This document shows positions 41,600 to 50,712 of a stretch of 64,000 bases of DNA, in pieces. The notes under the pieces were generated by a model. It worked only from the letters and a program-made list of their open reading frames with translations, searched no databases and had not been told where the DNA came from. A program made the position numbers and the translations under genes. This stretch comes from an uncultured Lachnospiraceae bacterium. GTDB taxonomy: Bacteria > Bacillota > Clostridia > Lachnospirales > Lachnospiraceae. Each line of letters opens with the position of its first letter. Positions within the stretch are counted from its first letter, which is position 1. Location of the stretch: NCBI GenBank assembly GCA_944381405.1, contig CALWLA010000002.1, positions 1-64,000 on the forward strand. The letters are read 5' to 3'.

Positions 41600-42643
41600 T
41601 TATACCAGCACCACCGGATCCTCGGACCGGATGATCTCGCCCAGCACATAGGCCTCCTCGCCCTGGTCCTGCAGCACCTGAAGGGCTTTTTTGGCATCCT
41701 GCTTTGCCACCACGATGCTCATGCCAACGCCCATGTTGTAGGTGTTGAACATGTCATGCTCGGAGATGCCGCCCCGTTTCTGGATCAGGTCGAAGATGGG
41801 CAGCACCCGCACGTTTTTCTTTTCGATCCGTGCCCCAAGACCTGCAGGGATGGAACGGGGGATATTTTCGTAAAAGCCGCCGCCGGTAATATGGGAAATG
41901 CCCTTTACGTCCGCCTCCTCAAGAAGCTTCAGCACCGGCTTGACATAGATCTTTGTGGGAGTCAGAAGGGTCTCCCCAAGGCTCTTTCCGGAAAGCTCCG
42001 GAAGGGGCTTTGTAAGTTCCTCCTTTGTGATATGGTCGATATCGAAGACCTTTCTCACCAGGGAAAAGCCGTTGGAGTGGACGCCGCTGGAGGGCAGGCC
42101 GATGACCACGTCTCCCTCCTCCATCCTGGAGTTGTCGATGATCCTGTCCCGGTCCACGATTCCTGTGGTATAGCCCGCCAGGTCAAATTCGTCCTCGGGA
42201 TAAAATCCCGGCATCTCCGCGGTCTCGCCGCCGATCAGCGCCGCCCCGGACTGAACGCAGCCCTCGGCCACACCCTTTACGATGTCGGCGATCTTTTCCG
42301 GCACGTTCTTGCCGCAGGCGATGTAGTCCAGGAAGAACAGGGGCTTTGCGCCGCAGCAGATCACGTCGTTGACGCACATGGCCACGCAGTCGATGCCTAC
42401 GGTGTCATATTTTTCCATCAGGAAGGAGAGCTTCAGCTTGGTTCCCACGCCGTCGGTGCCGGAAACCAGCACCGGCTTCCTGTAGCCCTCCGGCAGGGCG
42501 AAGAGACCTCCGAAGCCTCCGATGTCGGACACCACGCCGCTGGTCATGGTCCAGGCGATATGGGTCTTCATCAGTTCAACTGCCTTGTATCCGGCGGTAA
42601 TGTCTACGCCTGCGTCCTTATAGCTTTCGCTGTAGCTTTTCAT
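41600..42643 (-). CDS. purM: Phosphoribosylformylglycinamidine cyclo-ligase (AIR synthetase)
   Basis: The 347-residue enzyme makes AIR from FGAM with ATP. It has [62 protein letters not shown], and [13 protein letters not shown]. It overlaps purF by 4 bases, indicating translational coupling. The next gene, purN, begins 78 bases after its stop. Confidence 0.96.
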   Translation of the reverse strand: MKSYSESYKDAGVDITAGYKAVELMKTHIAWTMTSGVVSDIGGFGGLFALPEGYRKPVLVSGTDGVGTKLKLSFLMEKYDTVGIDCVAMCVNDVICCGAKPLFFLDYIACGKNVPEKIADIVKGVAEGCVQSGAALIGGETAEMPGFYPEDEFDLAGYTTGIVDRDRIIDNSRMEEGDVVIGLPSSGVHSNGFSLVRKVFDIDHITKEELTKPLPELSGKSLGETLLTPTKIYVKPVLKLLEEADVKGISHITGGGFYENIPRSIPAGLGARIEKKNVRVLPIFDLIQKRGGISEHDMFNTYNMGVGMSIVVAKQDAKKALQVLQDQGEEAYVLGEIIRSEDPVVLV

Positions 42644-44148
42644 GACTGTTTTCCTTCCTTTTCTCCGTTCTTATGCTTTTGGGCTTCCTTTTCCCGCCAC
42701 TCCTTTGGGATCTTTTCCTCAAAGCGGTTCTTGGCGGTGTTGGAGGGCACCTCCGTGGGATATTCTCCGTTAAAGCAGGCTGCGCAGAAGTTGCCGTTTC
42801 CTGCCGCCCCCTTTGCGATCTCCAGGGCGTTTCTTACGGACAGATACCCCAGGGAATCCACCCCGATGATCTTTGCCGTTTCCTCCACCGTATGGTGGCA
42901 GGCGATGAGGTTTTCCTTGGAGTCGATATCGGTTCCGTAGTAGCAGGGATTCAGGAAAGGCGGTGCGGATACCCGCATATGCACCTCTTTGGCCCCTGCC
43001 TCCCGGATCAGCTTCACGATCCGGGCAGAGGTGGTGCCCCGGACGATGGAGTCGTCGATGAGGATCACCCGTTTGCCCCGCAGCACCTCCGCCACCGGAT
43101 TGAGCTTGATGCGCACCAGATTTTCTCTGGCCTTCTGGGTGGGGGCGATGAAGGTACGGCCGATGTATTTGTTCTTGATCAGGCCCACCGCATAGGGGAC
43201 CCCGGACTGTCTCGCATAGCCGATGGCGGCGTCGATGCCGGAATCCGGCACGCCGATGACCACGTCCGCCTGCACCGGGTGCTCCAGTGCCAGGAAGGCT
43301 CCCGCCCGGACTCTCGCCTCGTGAACGCTGCAGCCGTCGATGACGGAATCCGGCCTTGCGAAATAGATATATTCAAAGACGCACATGCTGGGCTGTACCT
43401 TGCCGCAGTGGGTCTCGATGGAGCGGATGCCGTTGTCGTCGAAGATCAGGATCTCGCCGGGCTTTATGTCCCGGATCAGCTTGGCCCCTACTGCGTCCAG
43501 GGCGCAGCTTTCGGAGGCCACCACATAGATGCCGTCCTCCGTCACGCCGTAGCAGAGGGGACGGAAGCCGTGCTCGTCTCTTACGGCGATCAGCTTGGAG
43601 GGGGACATGATCACCAGGGAATAGGCGCCTTTGATCTTGTCCATAGCCCTGCATACCGCGTCCTCCAGGCTTCCGGTCTGGATCCGCTCTCTGGTGATCA
43701 CATAGGAGATCACCTCCGTATCGGTGGTGGACTGGAAGATGCAGCCCTCGTTCTCCAGCTGGGTCCTGAGCTCATAGGAGTTTACCAGGTTGCCGTTGTG
43801 GGCCAGGGCCATACGTCCCTTGGAATGATTGACGACGATGGGCTGAGCGTTGATGCGGTTGGTGATTCCAGAGGTGGAGTACCGCACATGTCCCACCGCC
43901 ATGCGGCCGGTTCCCAGCTTTTCGATCTGGGCCGGGGTGAACACGTCGTTCACCAGTCCCAGGTCTCTGTAATAACGGAACACGCCGTCGTCGTTCACCG
44001 CGATGCCGGCGCTTTCCTGACCCCGGTGCTGCAGGGCGTAAAGGCCGTAGTAGGCAGTCAGGGAAACGTCCGCCGGGTGAGGCGACCAGAGGCCGAATAC
44101 GCCGCATTCTTCGTTGATTTTGTTTTTATTGATCGTAATTCCTTCCAT
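42640..44148 (-). CDS. purF: Amidophosphoribosyltransferase
   Basis: The 502-residue enzyme is the first committed step of purine synthesis. A 14-residue propeptide precedes the N-terminal nucleophile Cys15 in EECGVFG, which is exposed by autocleavage in this class. The glutaminase domain has [17 protein letters not shown] and HNGNLVN. The PRTase domain has [12 protein letters not shown] and [12 protein letters not shown]. Cysteines in SMCVFEY, ACHHT and FCAACF match the ligands of the 4Fe-4S cluster in the Bacillus-type enzyme. The C-terminus is lengthened by a charged tail. Confidence 0.96.
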   Translation of the reverse strand: MEGITINKNKINEECGVFGLWSPHPADVSLTAYYGLYALQHRGQESAGIAVNDDGVFRYYRDLGLVNDVFTPAQIEKLGTGRMAVGHVRYSTSGITNRINAQPIVVNHSKGRMALAHNGNLVNSYELRTQLENEGCIFQSTTDTEVISYVITRERIQTGSLEDAVCRAMDKIKGAYSLVIMSPSKLIAVRDEHGFRPLCYGVTEDGIYVVASESCALDAVGAKLIRDIKPGEILIFDDNGIRSIETHCGKVQPSMCVFEYIYFARPDSVIDGCSVHEARVRAGAFLALEHPVQADVVIGVPDSGIDAAIGYARQSGVPYAVGLIKNKYIGRTFIAPTQKARENLVRIKLNPVAEVLRGKRVILIDDSIVRGTTSARIVKLIREAGAKEVHMRVSAPPFLNPCYYGTDIDSKENLIACHHTVEETAKIIGVDSLGYLSVRNALEIAKGAAGNGNFCAACFNGEYPTEVPSNTAKNRFEEKIPKEWREKEAQKHKNGEKEGKQS

Positions 44149-44184
44149 GGTCTCTCTTTTCCTAATGAATTTTCAGTCTGGGTA

Positions 44185-44685
44185 TCAGTCCAGCTTTGAA
44201 TACTTCTCTGAAAGCTCCTGATCCTTTTTCAGAATGGTGGCTGCCTTTTTGTCTCTGGCTTCCTGCAGCTTTTCCGCAAGGCTCTCGTCCGTTACGGAAA
44301 GGATCTCGATAGCCAGAAGCGCCGCATTCTGCGCTCCGTCGATGCCCACCGTGGCCACCGGGATTCCCGGAGGCATCATGACGGTGGATAACAGGGCGTC
44401 GATTCCCTCCAGAGCCTTTGCCTTGATGGGGATGCCGATCACCGGCAGGGTGGTGTTGGCTGCGATGGCTCCCGCCAGATGGGCCGCCATGCCTGCCGCG
44501 CAGATCAGCGCGCCGTAGCCCTCCTTCCGGGCGTTCTTCGCAAATGCCCCGGCCTCAAGGGGGGTCCTGTGGGCAGAATAAACATGGACGCAGACAGGCA
44601 CCCCGTATTCCTTCAGGGTATCCACGGCCTTTTCGACCACCGGGAAATCGCTGTCGCTTCCCATGATGATGCCGACTTTTTTCAT
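44185..44685 (-). CDS. purE: N5-carboxyaminoimidazole ribonucleotide mutase (class I PurE)
   Basis: A protein of about 166 residues from the ATG at 44685 ([20 protein letters not shown]); GAGGAG lies about 10 bases upstream, and an earlier start at 44733 would overlap the leader terminator. The SAHRTP motif and the [20 protein letters not shown] region are typical of class I PurE, which uses N5-CAIR made by PurK. No purK is in the window. A C-terminal Lys/Glu-rich helix extends the usual length slightly. It is the first gene of the main pur operon, following a leader with a promoter, small ORF and terminator. Confidence 0.93.
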   Translation of the reverse strand: MKKVGIIMGSDSDFPVVEKAVDTLKEYGVPVCVHVYSAHRTPLEAGAFAKNARKEGYGALICAAGMAAHLAGAIAANTTLPVIGIPIKAKALEGIDALLSTVMMPPGIPVATVGIDGAQNAALLAIEILSVTDESLAEKLQEARDKKAATILKKDQELSEKYSKLD

Positions 44686-44734
44686 AACAAGTTCTCTCCT
44701 CTCCCTAATTCCTGATTCTTCCCTTTCAGACAAG

Positions 44735-44768
44735 AAAAAGAGCAGCCGCAGGATATACGGCTACTCTT
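44735..44768 (-). terminator. Terminator in the purE leader
   Basis: AGAGUAGCCG (44758-44767) pairs with CGGCUGCUCU (44739-44748), one G-U, and is followed by five U residues. It lies 50 bases before the purE ATG and only 5 bases after the stop codon of the small leader ORF. Expression of purE from the promoter at 45009-45037 must therefore pass it, which suggests attenuation. Confidence 0.8.
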
Positions 44769-44772
44769 AGAC

Positions 44773-44931
44773 TTATTCTGCATTCCTGCCGGACAGGCGC
44801 ATTTCTTCCGCGTATGCCTTGGGAAGGCCCATCCCGAAAAAGGACGCACCACGGCCTTTGCGCTTACCTGCTGCATGAGCAATCTTACCTGTCCATCTGT
44901 ATTCAGCATGCAAAGCTCTGGCTTCTCTCAT
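44773..44931 (-). CDS. Small leader ORF upstream of purE
   Basis: A 52-codon ORF begins MREARALHAEYRWTGKIAHA and ends LSGRNAE, with an AAGGAAGAG ribosome binding site about 6 bases before the ATG. It is rich in Ala, Arg, Gly and Lys and not in a single sensing amino acid, so it does not look like a classical attenuation peptide. Its stop codon is 5 bases before the terminator stem at 44735-44768, so a terminating ribosome would cover the stem's first arm. It may be a small conserved protein or a cis-acting translated leader. I do not recognise the sequence. Confidence 0.45.
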   Translation of the reverse strand: MREARALHAEYRWTGKIAHAAGKRKGRGASFFGMGLPKAYAEEMRLSGRNAE

Positions 44932-45008
44932 GGTCTCTTCCTTTTCCAATGGTTCTTCCGTCCTCCGGCGGCGACGAAAAGTCCCTGTTTGAAAGGGGAC
45001 TTACCGTC

Positions 45009-45037
45009 ATTATACAAATTCATAAAATAAGCGTCAA
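45009..45037 (-). promoter_or_regulatory. Promoter of the purE operon
   Basis: TTGACG (45032-45037) and TATAAT (45009-45014) are 17 bases apart, just after the purB stop codon. The transcript would have a leader of about 315 bases. Near its 5' end AAGUCCC and GGGACUU form a 7-pair hairpin (about 44978-45000). No purine aptamer is apparent in the leader. Confidence 0.85.
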
Positions 45038-45074
45038 GTGCAAAAGCCCGGTCAATCCCATTTTCAGCGGAATT

Positions 45075-46517
45075 TTAAAGGGAAATCTCCGCCTTGATGC
45101 CGAGCTCTCCGCTGTACTGATCGATCCGCGGCTTTACCACGCCGTTGATGTAATCCTCCGTCTGTCTGGGGGCCCGGCCCACATACAGAGCGGGATCCAG
45201 CAGCTTTTCGATGTCGCTGCGCTCCAGACCGAACAGGGGATCCGCAGCGATCAGGTCCAGGAGGTTATTTTCCAGGCCCTCCTCCTTCACCCGCCTGCCT
45301 GCCTGCATGGACAGCTCCCGGATGCGCTCGTGAAGCTCCTGACGGTTGCCGCCCCGCTTTACGCAATCCATCATGATGTTCTCCGTGGCCATGAAGGGCA
45401 GCTCAGCCCGCAGGTACTTTTCGCAGACCTTGGGATATACCACCAGACCGTCGGCGATGTTGAGGTAAAGCCGCAGGATGGAATCCACGCCCAGGAAGGC
45501 CTCCGGCACGGATATCCGCTTGTTGGCGGAATCGTCCAGGGTCCGCTCGAACCACTGGGTGGCCGCGGTGATGGCGGGATTCATGAGATCGCTCATGACA
45601 TAGTTGGCGATGGAGGCCATACGCTCGGAACGCATGGGATTCCGCTTATAGGCCATGGCGGAGGAACCGATCTGGGTCTTTTCAAAGGGCTCCTCGATCT
45701 GCTTCAGATTCTGCAGAAGGCGGATATCGTTGGAGAACTTATGGGCAGACTGGGCGATGCCGGACAGTACGGAAAGCACCCGGAAATCCACCTTTCTGGA
45801 ATAGGTCTGGCCGGATACGTCATAGCAGCTGTCAAAGCCCATTTTTTCTGCTACCAGCTGCTCGATCTTGCGGCACTTCTCATGGTCGCCGTCGAAAAGC
45901 TCCAGGAAGCTCGCCTGGGTTCCGGTGGTTCCCTTGGAACCCAGGAGCCGGAGGCTGCCCATGACATATTCCAGATCAGAAAGATCCATCATCAGATCCT
46001 GGATCCAGAGGGTAGCCCGCTTGCCGATGGTGGTAGGCTGGGCAGGCTGGAAATGGGTAAATGCCAGGGTCGGCACATCCTTATACTTCAGGGCGAATTT
46101 GGAAAGCTCCGCGATGACGTTCACCAGGGAGCTGTGTAAAAGCTTCAGGCCCTCCCGCATCTGGATCAGGTCCGTATTGTCCCCCACAAAGGCTGAGGTG
46201 GCTCCCAGATGGATGATGCCCGCCGCCTTGGGGCACTGAAGGCCATAGGCGTATACATGGCTCATGACGTCGTGGCGCACCACCTTTTCCCTGGCCTCCG
46301 CATCCGGATAGTTGATGTCCTCTGCATGGGCCTTGAGCTCTGCGATCTGCTCCTCCGTAATGGGAAGCCCCAGCTCCCGCTCGCTTTCTGCCAGGGCGAT
46401 CCAGAGCTTTCTCCAGGTCCGGAATTTGAAATTCTCCGAAAAAACATACAGCATTTCCTTTCCGGCATAGCGTCCGGAAAATGGGCTTACATAAATATCC
46501 CGATTCTTTTCCATCAT
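45075..46517 (-). CDS. purB: Adenylosuccinate lyase
   Basis: A protein of about 480 residues cleaving SAICAR and adenylosuccinate. I chose MMEKNRDIYVSPFSGRYAG at 46517, with GGAGG 5 bases upstream (8 bases from the second Met); a reading from 46634 would run into the preceding gene. Signatures include SHVYAYGLQCPKAAGIIHLG, TSAFVGDNTD, FTHFQPAQPTTIGKR and the mobile loop GSSAMAYKRNPMRSERM with catalytic Ser. It follows the DUF896 gene by 40 bases and is upstream of the purE promoter, so it may belong transcriptionally to the proBA operon. Confidence 0.95.
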   Translation of the reverse strand: MMEKNRDIYVSPFSGRYAGKEMLYVFSENFKFRTWRKLWIALAESERELGLPITEEQIAELKAHAEDINYPDAEAREKVVRHDVMSHVYAYGLQCPKAAGIIHLGATSAFVGDNTDLIQMREGLKLLHSSLVNVIAELSKFALKYKDVPTLAFTHFQPAQPTTIGKRATLWIQDLMMDLSDLEYVMGSLRLLGSKGTTGTQASFLELFDGDHEKCRKIEQLVAEKMGFDSCYDVSGQTYSRKVDFRVLSVLSGIAQSAHKFSNDIRLLQNLKQIEEPFEKTQIGSSAMAYKRNPMRSERMASIANYVMSDLMNPAITAATQWFERTLDDSANKRISVPEAFLGVDSILRLYLNIADGLVVYPKVCEKYLRAELPFMATENIMMDCVKRGGNRQELHERIRELSMQAGRRVKEEGLENNLLDLIAADPLFGLERSDIEKLLDPALYVGRAPRQTEDYINGVVKPRIDQYSGELGIKAEISL

Positions 46518-46557
46518 GGTATCCTCCATTCTTTGATTCCTGTATATGGCCTTGCTT

Positions 46558-46788
46558 TTATTCCTGCACATCTCCGTGCTTTTCTCCCAGATTCGTGACG
46601 CTGCCGTCCTCCTCCAGGATATCGATCCTGTCAAGCTGCCCCCGGAGGCTTCTCTTGACGGCCTCGATATAGTCGCTGCGCAGAAGCGCCTGCTCCTCCC
46701 GTTCCTCTGGCGTAAGGCCCGCCGGCGTCTGGGATTTGTGATAAAGCTCGTTGATTCTGTCGATGACTTCCTTCGTGATCTCTCTCAT
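46558..46788 (-). CDS. DUF896 (YnzC-like) small protein
   Basis: The 76-residue protein matches the DUF896/YnzC family: VIDRINELYHKSQTPAGLTP, EEREEQALLRSDYIEAVK and QLDRIDI are the conserved helical hairpin and end. These cytoplasmic proteins are widespread in Firmicutes; a link to the SOS-response operon is known for YnzC in Bacillus but the biochemical role is unclear. It overlaps proA by 4 bases and precedes purB by 40 bases. Confidence 0.85.
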   Translation of the reverse strand: MREITKEVIDRINELYHKSQTPAGLTPEEREEQALLRSDYIEAVKRSLRGQLDRIDILEEDGSVTNLGEKHGDVQE

Positions 46789-48032
46789 CGGATCTGTCCC
46801 TCCCCGTCGATCAGATACTTATAGCTGGTGATCTCCCGCAGGCCCATGGGCCCCCGGGCATGAAGCTTCTGGGTGGAAATGCCGATCTCCGCGCCGAAGC
46901 CGAACTCGCCTCCGTCTGTAAAACGGGTGGAGGCGTTTACATACACGCAGGCAGCGTCCACTTCCTGCTGGAACCGGCGTCCCCGTTCCATATCCCCTGT
47001 TACGATACATTCGGAATGGCCCGTTCCGTATCGGTTGATATGCCGGATCGCCTCCTCCAGGCTGTCCACCGCCTTCATGGAGATCTTATAGTCCAGATAT
47101 TCCCTTCCGTAATCCTCCTCTGTGGCGGCGGAAAGCTTCGGAAAAATGCTGCGGCAGCTTTCGTCCGCAAAGATCTGCACGCCCCGCTCCCCAAGGGCCC
47201 TTGCGATGAGGGGCACCATCTCCGGCAGCCTGTCCCTGTGGATCAGCAGGGATTCGCAGGCGTTGCAGACCCCTACCCGCTGGGTCTTGGCGTTGACAAT
47301 AATGGAAAGGGCCATATCCGGATCCGCGGAAGCGTCCACGAACACATGGCAGTTTCCGGTTCCGGTCTCGATCACCGGCACCGTGGCGTTTTCCACCACG
47401 GAGCGGATGAGCCCGGCGCTGCCTCTGGGAATCAGCACGTCCAGGATCCCCTTCTGGCGCATCATCTCCCGGGTGCTTTCCCGGTCCGTATGCCGGATCA
47501 GCACGGCGCTGTCCGGATCGGCCCCGGCTGCAAGCAGGCCCCGCCGGATCGACTCCATGATGGCCAGATTCGTTTCCAGGGCCGCAGATCCCCCCTTCAG
47601 CACGCAGGCGCTGCCCGCCTTGAAGCAGAGGGCAAAGGCGTCTGCCGTCACATTGGGCCTTGCCTCGTAAATGATGCCGATGACCCCGAAGGGCACCCGC
47701 ACCTTCCGGATCCGCAGGCCGTTGGGTCGTTCAATGCGTTCCAGTTCTTCCCCCACCGGGTCCGGAAGGGCCGCCACCTGCTCCATGCCGGCGGCCATGG
47801 CCTCGATTCGTTTTTCCGTAAGGGTCAGACGGTCCAGAAGCCCCTCGCTCATGCCCTGGTCCTCTGCCTGATCCTGATCCCTGCGGTTTGCCGCAAGGAT
47901 CTGCTCTGTGTCCTCCCTGAGGGCCTTTGCGCAGGCGTAAAGCACCCGGTTCTTTTCCTCCGGGGAAAGCAGGGCGGTTTTCCTTGCGGCTTCCCTGGCT
48001 CTCAAACAGCTTTCTCTGATGCCTTCCATCAA
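46785..48032 (-). CDS. proA: Glutamate-5-semialdehyde dehydrogenase
   Basis: The 415-residue NADPH-dependent enzyme makes glutamate semialdehyde for proline. Signatures include VPFGVIGIIYEARPNVTADA, CLKGGSAALETN-like sequence, VIETGTGNCHVFVD, and the active-site Cys in RVGVCNACESLLIH. It overlaps proB by 4 bases and the DUF896 gene by 4 bases. Only proB and proA are present; proC is not in the window. Confidence 0.96.
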   Translation of the reverse strand: MMEGIRESCLRAREAARKTALLSPEEKNRVLYACAKALREDTEQILAANRRDQDQAEDQGMSEGLLDRLTLTEKRIEAMAAGMEQVAALPDPVGEELERIERPNGLRIRKVRVPFGVIGIIYEARPNVTADAFALCFKAGSACVLKGGSAALETNLAIMESIRRGLLAAGADPDSAVLIRHTDRESTREMMRQKGILDVLIPRGSAGLIRSVVENATVPVIETGTGNCHVFVDASADPDMALSIIVNAKTQRVGVCNACESLLIHRDRLPEMVPLIARALGERGVQIFADESCRSIFPKLSAATEEDYGREYLDYKISMKAVDSLEEAIRHINRYGTGHSECIVTGDMERGRRFQQEVDAACVYVNASTRFTDGGEFGFGAEIGISTQKLHARGPMGLREITSYKYLIDGEGQIR

Positions 48033-48958
48033 TATTCCTCCCTGATATACCGGTGCAGGTCGAAGCTCCGGTTTTTATGGGCTGCAAAGAGGGTCCCCAC
48101 CGGCGCCCCGGAAAGGGCTTCCATCACCCGCTCCACCGGCTTTCCGTTCATGATCAGCATATCCGCTCCCGCGTCCGTGGCGATTCGGGCAGCCTCGATC
48201 TTGGAGCGCATACCGCCGGTGCCAAGACCTGATCTGGAGCTGGATTTCGCCATGCCCAGAAGGGACTCCCCGATATAGGGCACATAGCTGATAAAGGAGG
48301 CCTCCGGGTTCTGGTTGGGGTCGTCGGTATAAAGCCCGTCGATATCGCTCAGAAGGATCACCAGATCCGCCCCGGTAATGGAGGCCACCAGGGCCGCCAG
48401 CCTGTCGTTGTCTCCAAAGGAGATCTCCGCGGTGGATACCGTATCGTTTTCGTTGATGATGGGCACGGCCTTCAGCTTGAAAAGCTCCTCAAAGGTATTC
48501 CTGGCGTTCTGCAGGGATTCCTGATTGAGCAGGGTATACTTGGTCAGAAGCACCTGGGAGGCCACATGATTGTATTCCGCAAAAAGCTTCTGGTAGATCA
48601 TCATGAGCCTTGCCTGGCCGATGGCCGCCAGGGCCTGCTTTTCCTCTGTGGAGGAGGGCCTTTCCGAGATGTTCATTGCCTGCCTGCCGGCTGCGATGGC
48701 GCCGGAGCTCACCAGCATCACATCCCTGCCGCTGCCGCAGAGGTCGCAGATCAGCCGCACCATTTTTTCCAGCCGGTAAAGATGCACGTCTCCCGAACCC
48801 GGATGGGTCACGGTGGAGGAACCGATCTTCAGGATGATGCGTTTTTTGTTCTGCAGGCGCTTCCGAAGCTCCTCCTCCGAAGGTACATAAAGGGCTCCTT
48901 CCGGCTTTCCGGTTTCCGTATATTCTGTATCTTCTCTATATTCTGTATGTTCTGTCAT
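48029..48958 (-). CDS. proB: Glutamate 5-kinase without PUA domain
   Basis: The 309-residue kinase phosphorylates glutamate for proline synthesis. The kinase core has ILKIGSSTVTHPGSG, LVSSGAIAAGRQAM, INENDTVSTAEISFGDND, LLSDIDGLYT and GLGTGGMRSKIEAARIA. It lacks the C-terminal PUA domain of longer ProB proteins. The N-terminal 35 residues (MTEHTEYREDTEYTETGKPE) are low-complexity, coded by a short ACAGAA-type repeat. The ATG at 48958 overlaps the upstream gene by 4 bases with AGGACAGGA upstream. Confidence 0.93.
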   Translation of the reverse strand: MTEHTEYREDTEYTETGKPEGALYVPSEEELRKRLQNKKRIILKIGSSTVTHPGSGDVHLYRLEKMVRLICDLCGSGRDVMLVSSGAIAAGRQAMNISERPSSTEEKQALAAIGQARLMMIYQKLFAEYNHVASQVLLTKYTLLNQESLQNARNTFEELFKLKAVPIINENDTVSTAEISFGDNDRLAALVASITGADLVILLSDIDGLYTDDPNQNPEASFISYVPYIGESLLGMAKSSSRSGLGTGGMRSKIEAARIATDAGADMLIMNGKPVERVMEALSGAPVGTLFAAHKNRSFDLHRYIREEY

Positions 48959-50712
48959 TCCTGTCCTTCCTGTTCCTGCAGGCCCAGCACCCGGGCTGCC
49001 AGAGCCTCCGCCGTCCGCATGCCGTCGATGGCTGCGGAGGTGATGCCGCCTGCATATCCGGCGCCTTCTCCTGCCGGGAAGATCCCGGAGATGCCGGACT
49101 CAAAGGATCCGTCCCTCAGGATCCGCACCGGCGAAGAGGTCCTTGTTTCCACGCCGGAAAAAAGCGCCTCCTCCCAGTCAAAGCCCCTGATGTTGCGTCC
49201 AAAGGCCTCCATGCCGCAGATCACCGCCTCCTGTAGAAACTCCGGCAGGATGGACCGCAGATCCCCGTAGGCATAATAGCCCTGAAAAGAGGGGGTAAAG
49301 GAGGGCGCGGAAAAATCCGCCTTTTTCCCTCTGAGGAAATCTCCGTAGGTCTCGCAGGGGATGGCCCCGCCGCAGAGGCTGTAGGCCTGCTCCTCCAGCT
49401 TTTCCTGCAGCTCCATGCCGGAAAGGGGCTCCCTGCCGGGAAAATCCTCCGTCCCCACCGTGACGATCAGGGCGGCATTGGCGTTGTCTCCGCTGCGCCC
49501 ATGGCGGCTCATGCCGTTTACGCAAAGCCGGTTTTTCTCTGAAGAGGCGTTGATGACATAGCCTCCGGGACACATGCAGAAGCTGTAGATTCCCCTGCCC
49601 TCCGGGAGCCGGTGGGTGAGCTTATAGGAAGCCGGTCCCAACACCGCCTCCTTTTCCGAAAGCCGGTCCTCTCCATAGAGTGCCCTGTCGATGAGCCGCT
49701 GGGGATGCTGCACCCGAAGGCCCATGGCAAAGGGCTTCTGCTCCATGGGGACCCCCGCCTCACAAAGCATCCGGAAGGTATCCCTGGCGCTGTGGCCGAT
49801 GGCCAGGATCAGGCTGCTGCAGGGAAGCTTTACCGTTTCTCCGGGCGCCGCCTTGATGGAAAGGCTTCTTTCCGCCTCCAAAAAGGCACCATGGTCTCCC
49901 GGAAGTTCCAGCTGGATGGCGGAAAGGGCGCCGCCCTCTGTTTCGATCCCGGTGAGCCTGGTTTCAAAGAGGAAGCTTCCTCCCATAGCCAGGATCTCCT
50001 GCCGCAGGTTTTTCACCACCTCCCTCAGGATATCCGTGCCGATATGGGGCTTCTGGTCATAAAGGATCTCCTCCGGGGCTCCGCAACGGTAAAACTGCTC
50101 CAGCACATAGCGGATGCGGCTTCCCTGCCCTTTGATGGAGGTGTTGAGCTTTCCGTCGGAAAAGGTTCCCGCGCCCCCTTCGCCGAACTGGACGTTGGAG
50201 TTTTCCCGGAGGCTTCCGGTCTGGAAAAAGCGCTCCACGGTCTCCATCCGTTTTTCCACCGCCTCTCCCCGTTCCAGAATCAGGGGCCTTAAGCCCATGA
50301 GGCACAGGGTATGGGCGGCAAAGAGGCCGCAGGGGCCGCTGCCCACCACCACCGGCCGGCCGGCCTTTTCCTCAAAGGCTGCGATCTGCTCCGGAGAAAG
50401 CCGTTCCACCCGTACCGGGATCTCCGTCTCCACCGTCACGTCCCTGTCGGAAAGCCTGCGGACAAAGGCCGCCTCCGTTTCCCGGCTGGGGCCCGTGATG
50501 CTGTCGTGGAGACGCAGATCAAGTATATAAACGTAAAGGATATTTTCTTTTTTTCTGGCGTCCACGGAACGCCTGAGGATCTTCAGCTTCCGGATGCCCT
50601 CCGGCCTGATGCGGAGCTTTTTTGCCGCTTCCCGTTTCAGAAGCCGCAGCTCCTCCTTTCGATCCTTGCCTGCGGAAAAGATCGGCAGCTTGATCTGACT
50701 GACCCGTATCAT
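48955..50712 (-). CDS. FAD-dependent dehydrogenase of the COG2509 type
   Basis: The 585-residue flavoprotein has an N-terminal 100-residue domain (LLKREAAKKLRIRPEGIRKL, typical of this family), then a dinucleotide-binding VVVGSGPCGLFAAHTLCLMG. NSNVQFGEGGAGTFSDGKLN, ILAIGHSARDTF and the C-terminal GIFPAGEGAGYAGGITSAAI follow. The family is widespread in Firmicutes and has no settled substrate. It overlaps the other flavoprotein gene and proB by 4 bases each, so it is translated in one block with them. Confidence 0.88.
   Translation of the reverse strand: MIRVSQIKLPIFSAGKDRKEELRLLKREAAKKLRIRPEGIRKLKILRRSVDARKKENILYVYILDLRLHDSITGPSRETEAAFVRRLSDRDVTVETEIPVRVERLSPEQIAAFEEKAGRPVVVGSGPCGLFAAHTLCLMGLRPLILERGEAVEKRMETVERFFQTGSLRENSNVQFGEGGAGTFSDGKLNTSIKGQGSRIRYVLEQFYRCGAPEEILYDQKPHIGTDILREVVKNLRQEILAMGGSFLFETRLTGIETEGGALSAIQLELPGDHGAFLEAERSLSIKAAPGETVKLPCSSLILAIGHSARDTFRMLCEAGVPMEQKPFAMGLRVQHPQRLIDRALYGEDRLSEKEAVLGPASYKLTHRLPEGRGIYSFCMCPGGYVINASSEKNRLCVNGMSRHGRSGDNANAALIVTVGTEDFPGREPLSGMELQEKLEEQAYSLCGGAIPCETYGDFLRGKKADFSAPSFTPSFQGYYAYGDLRSILPEFLQEAVICGMEAFGRNIRGFDWEEALFSGVETRTSSPVRILRDGSFESGISGIFPAGEGAGYAGGITSAAIDGMRTAEALAARVLGLQEQEGQE

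Noticed and set aside
44686-45010. Purine riboswitch upstream of purE
   Set aside because: I could not find the conserved three-way junction core of the guanine/adenine aptamer; the region has an ORF and a terminator instead.
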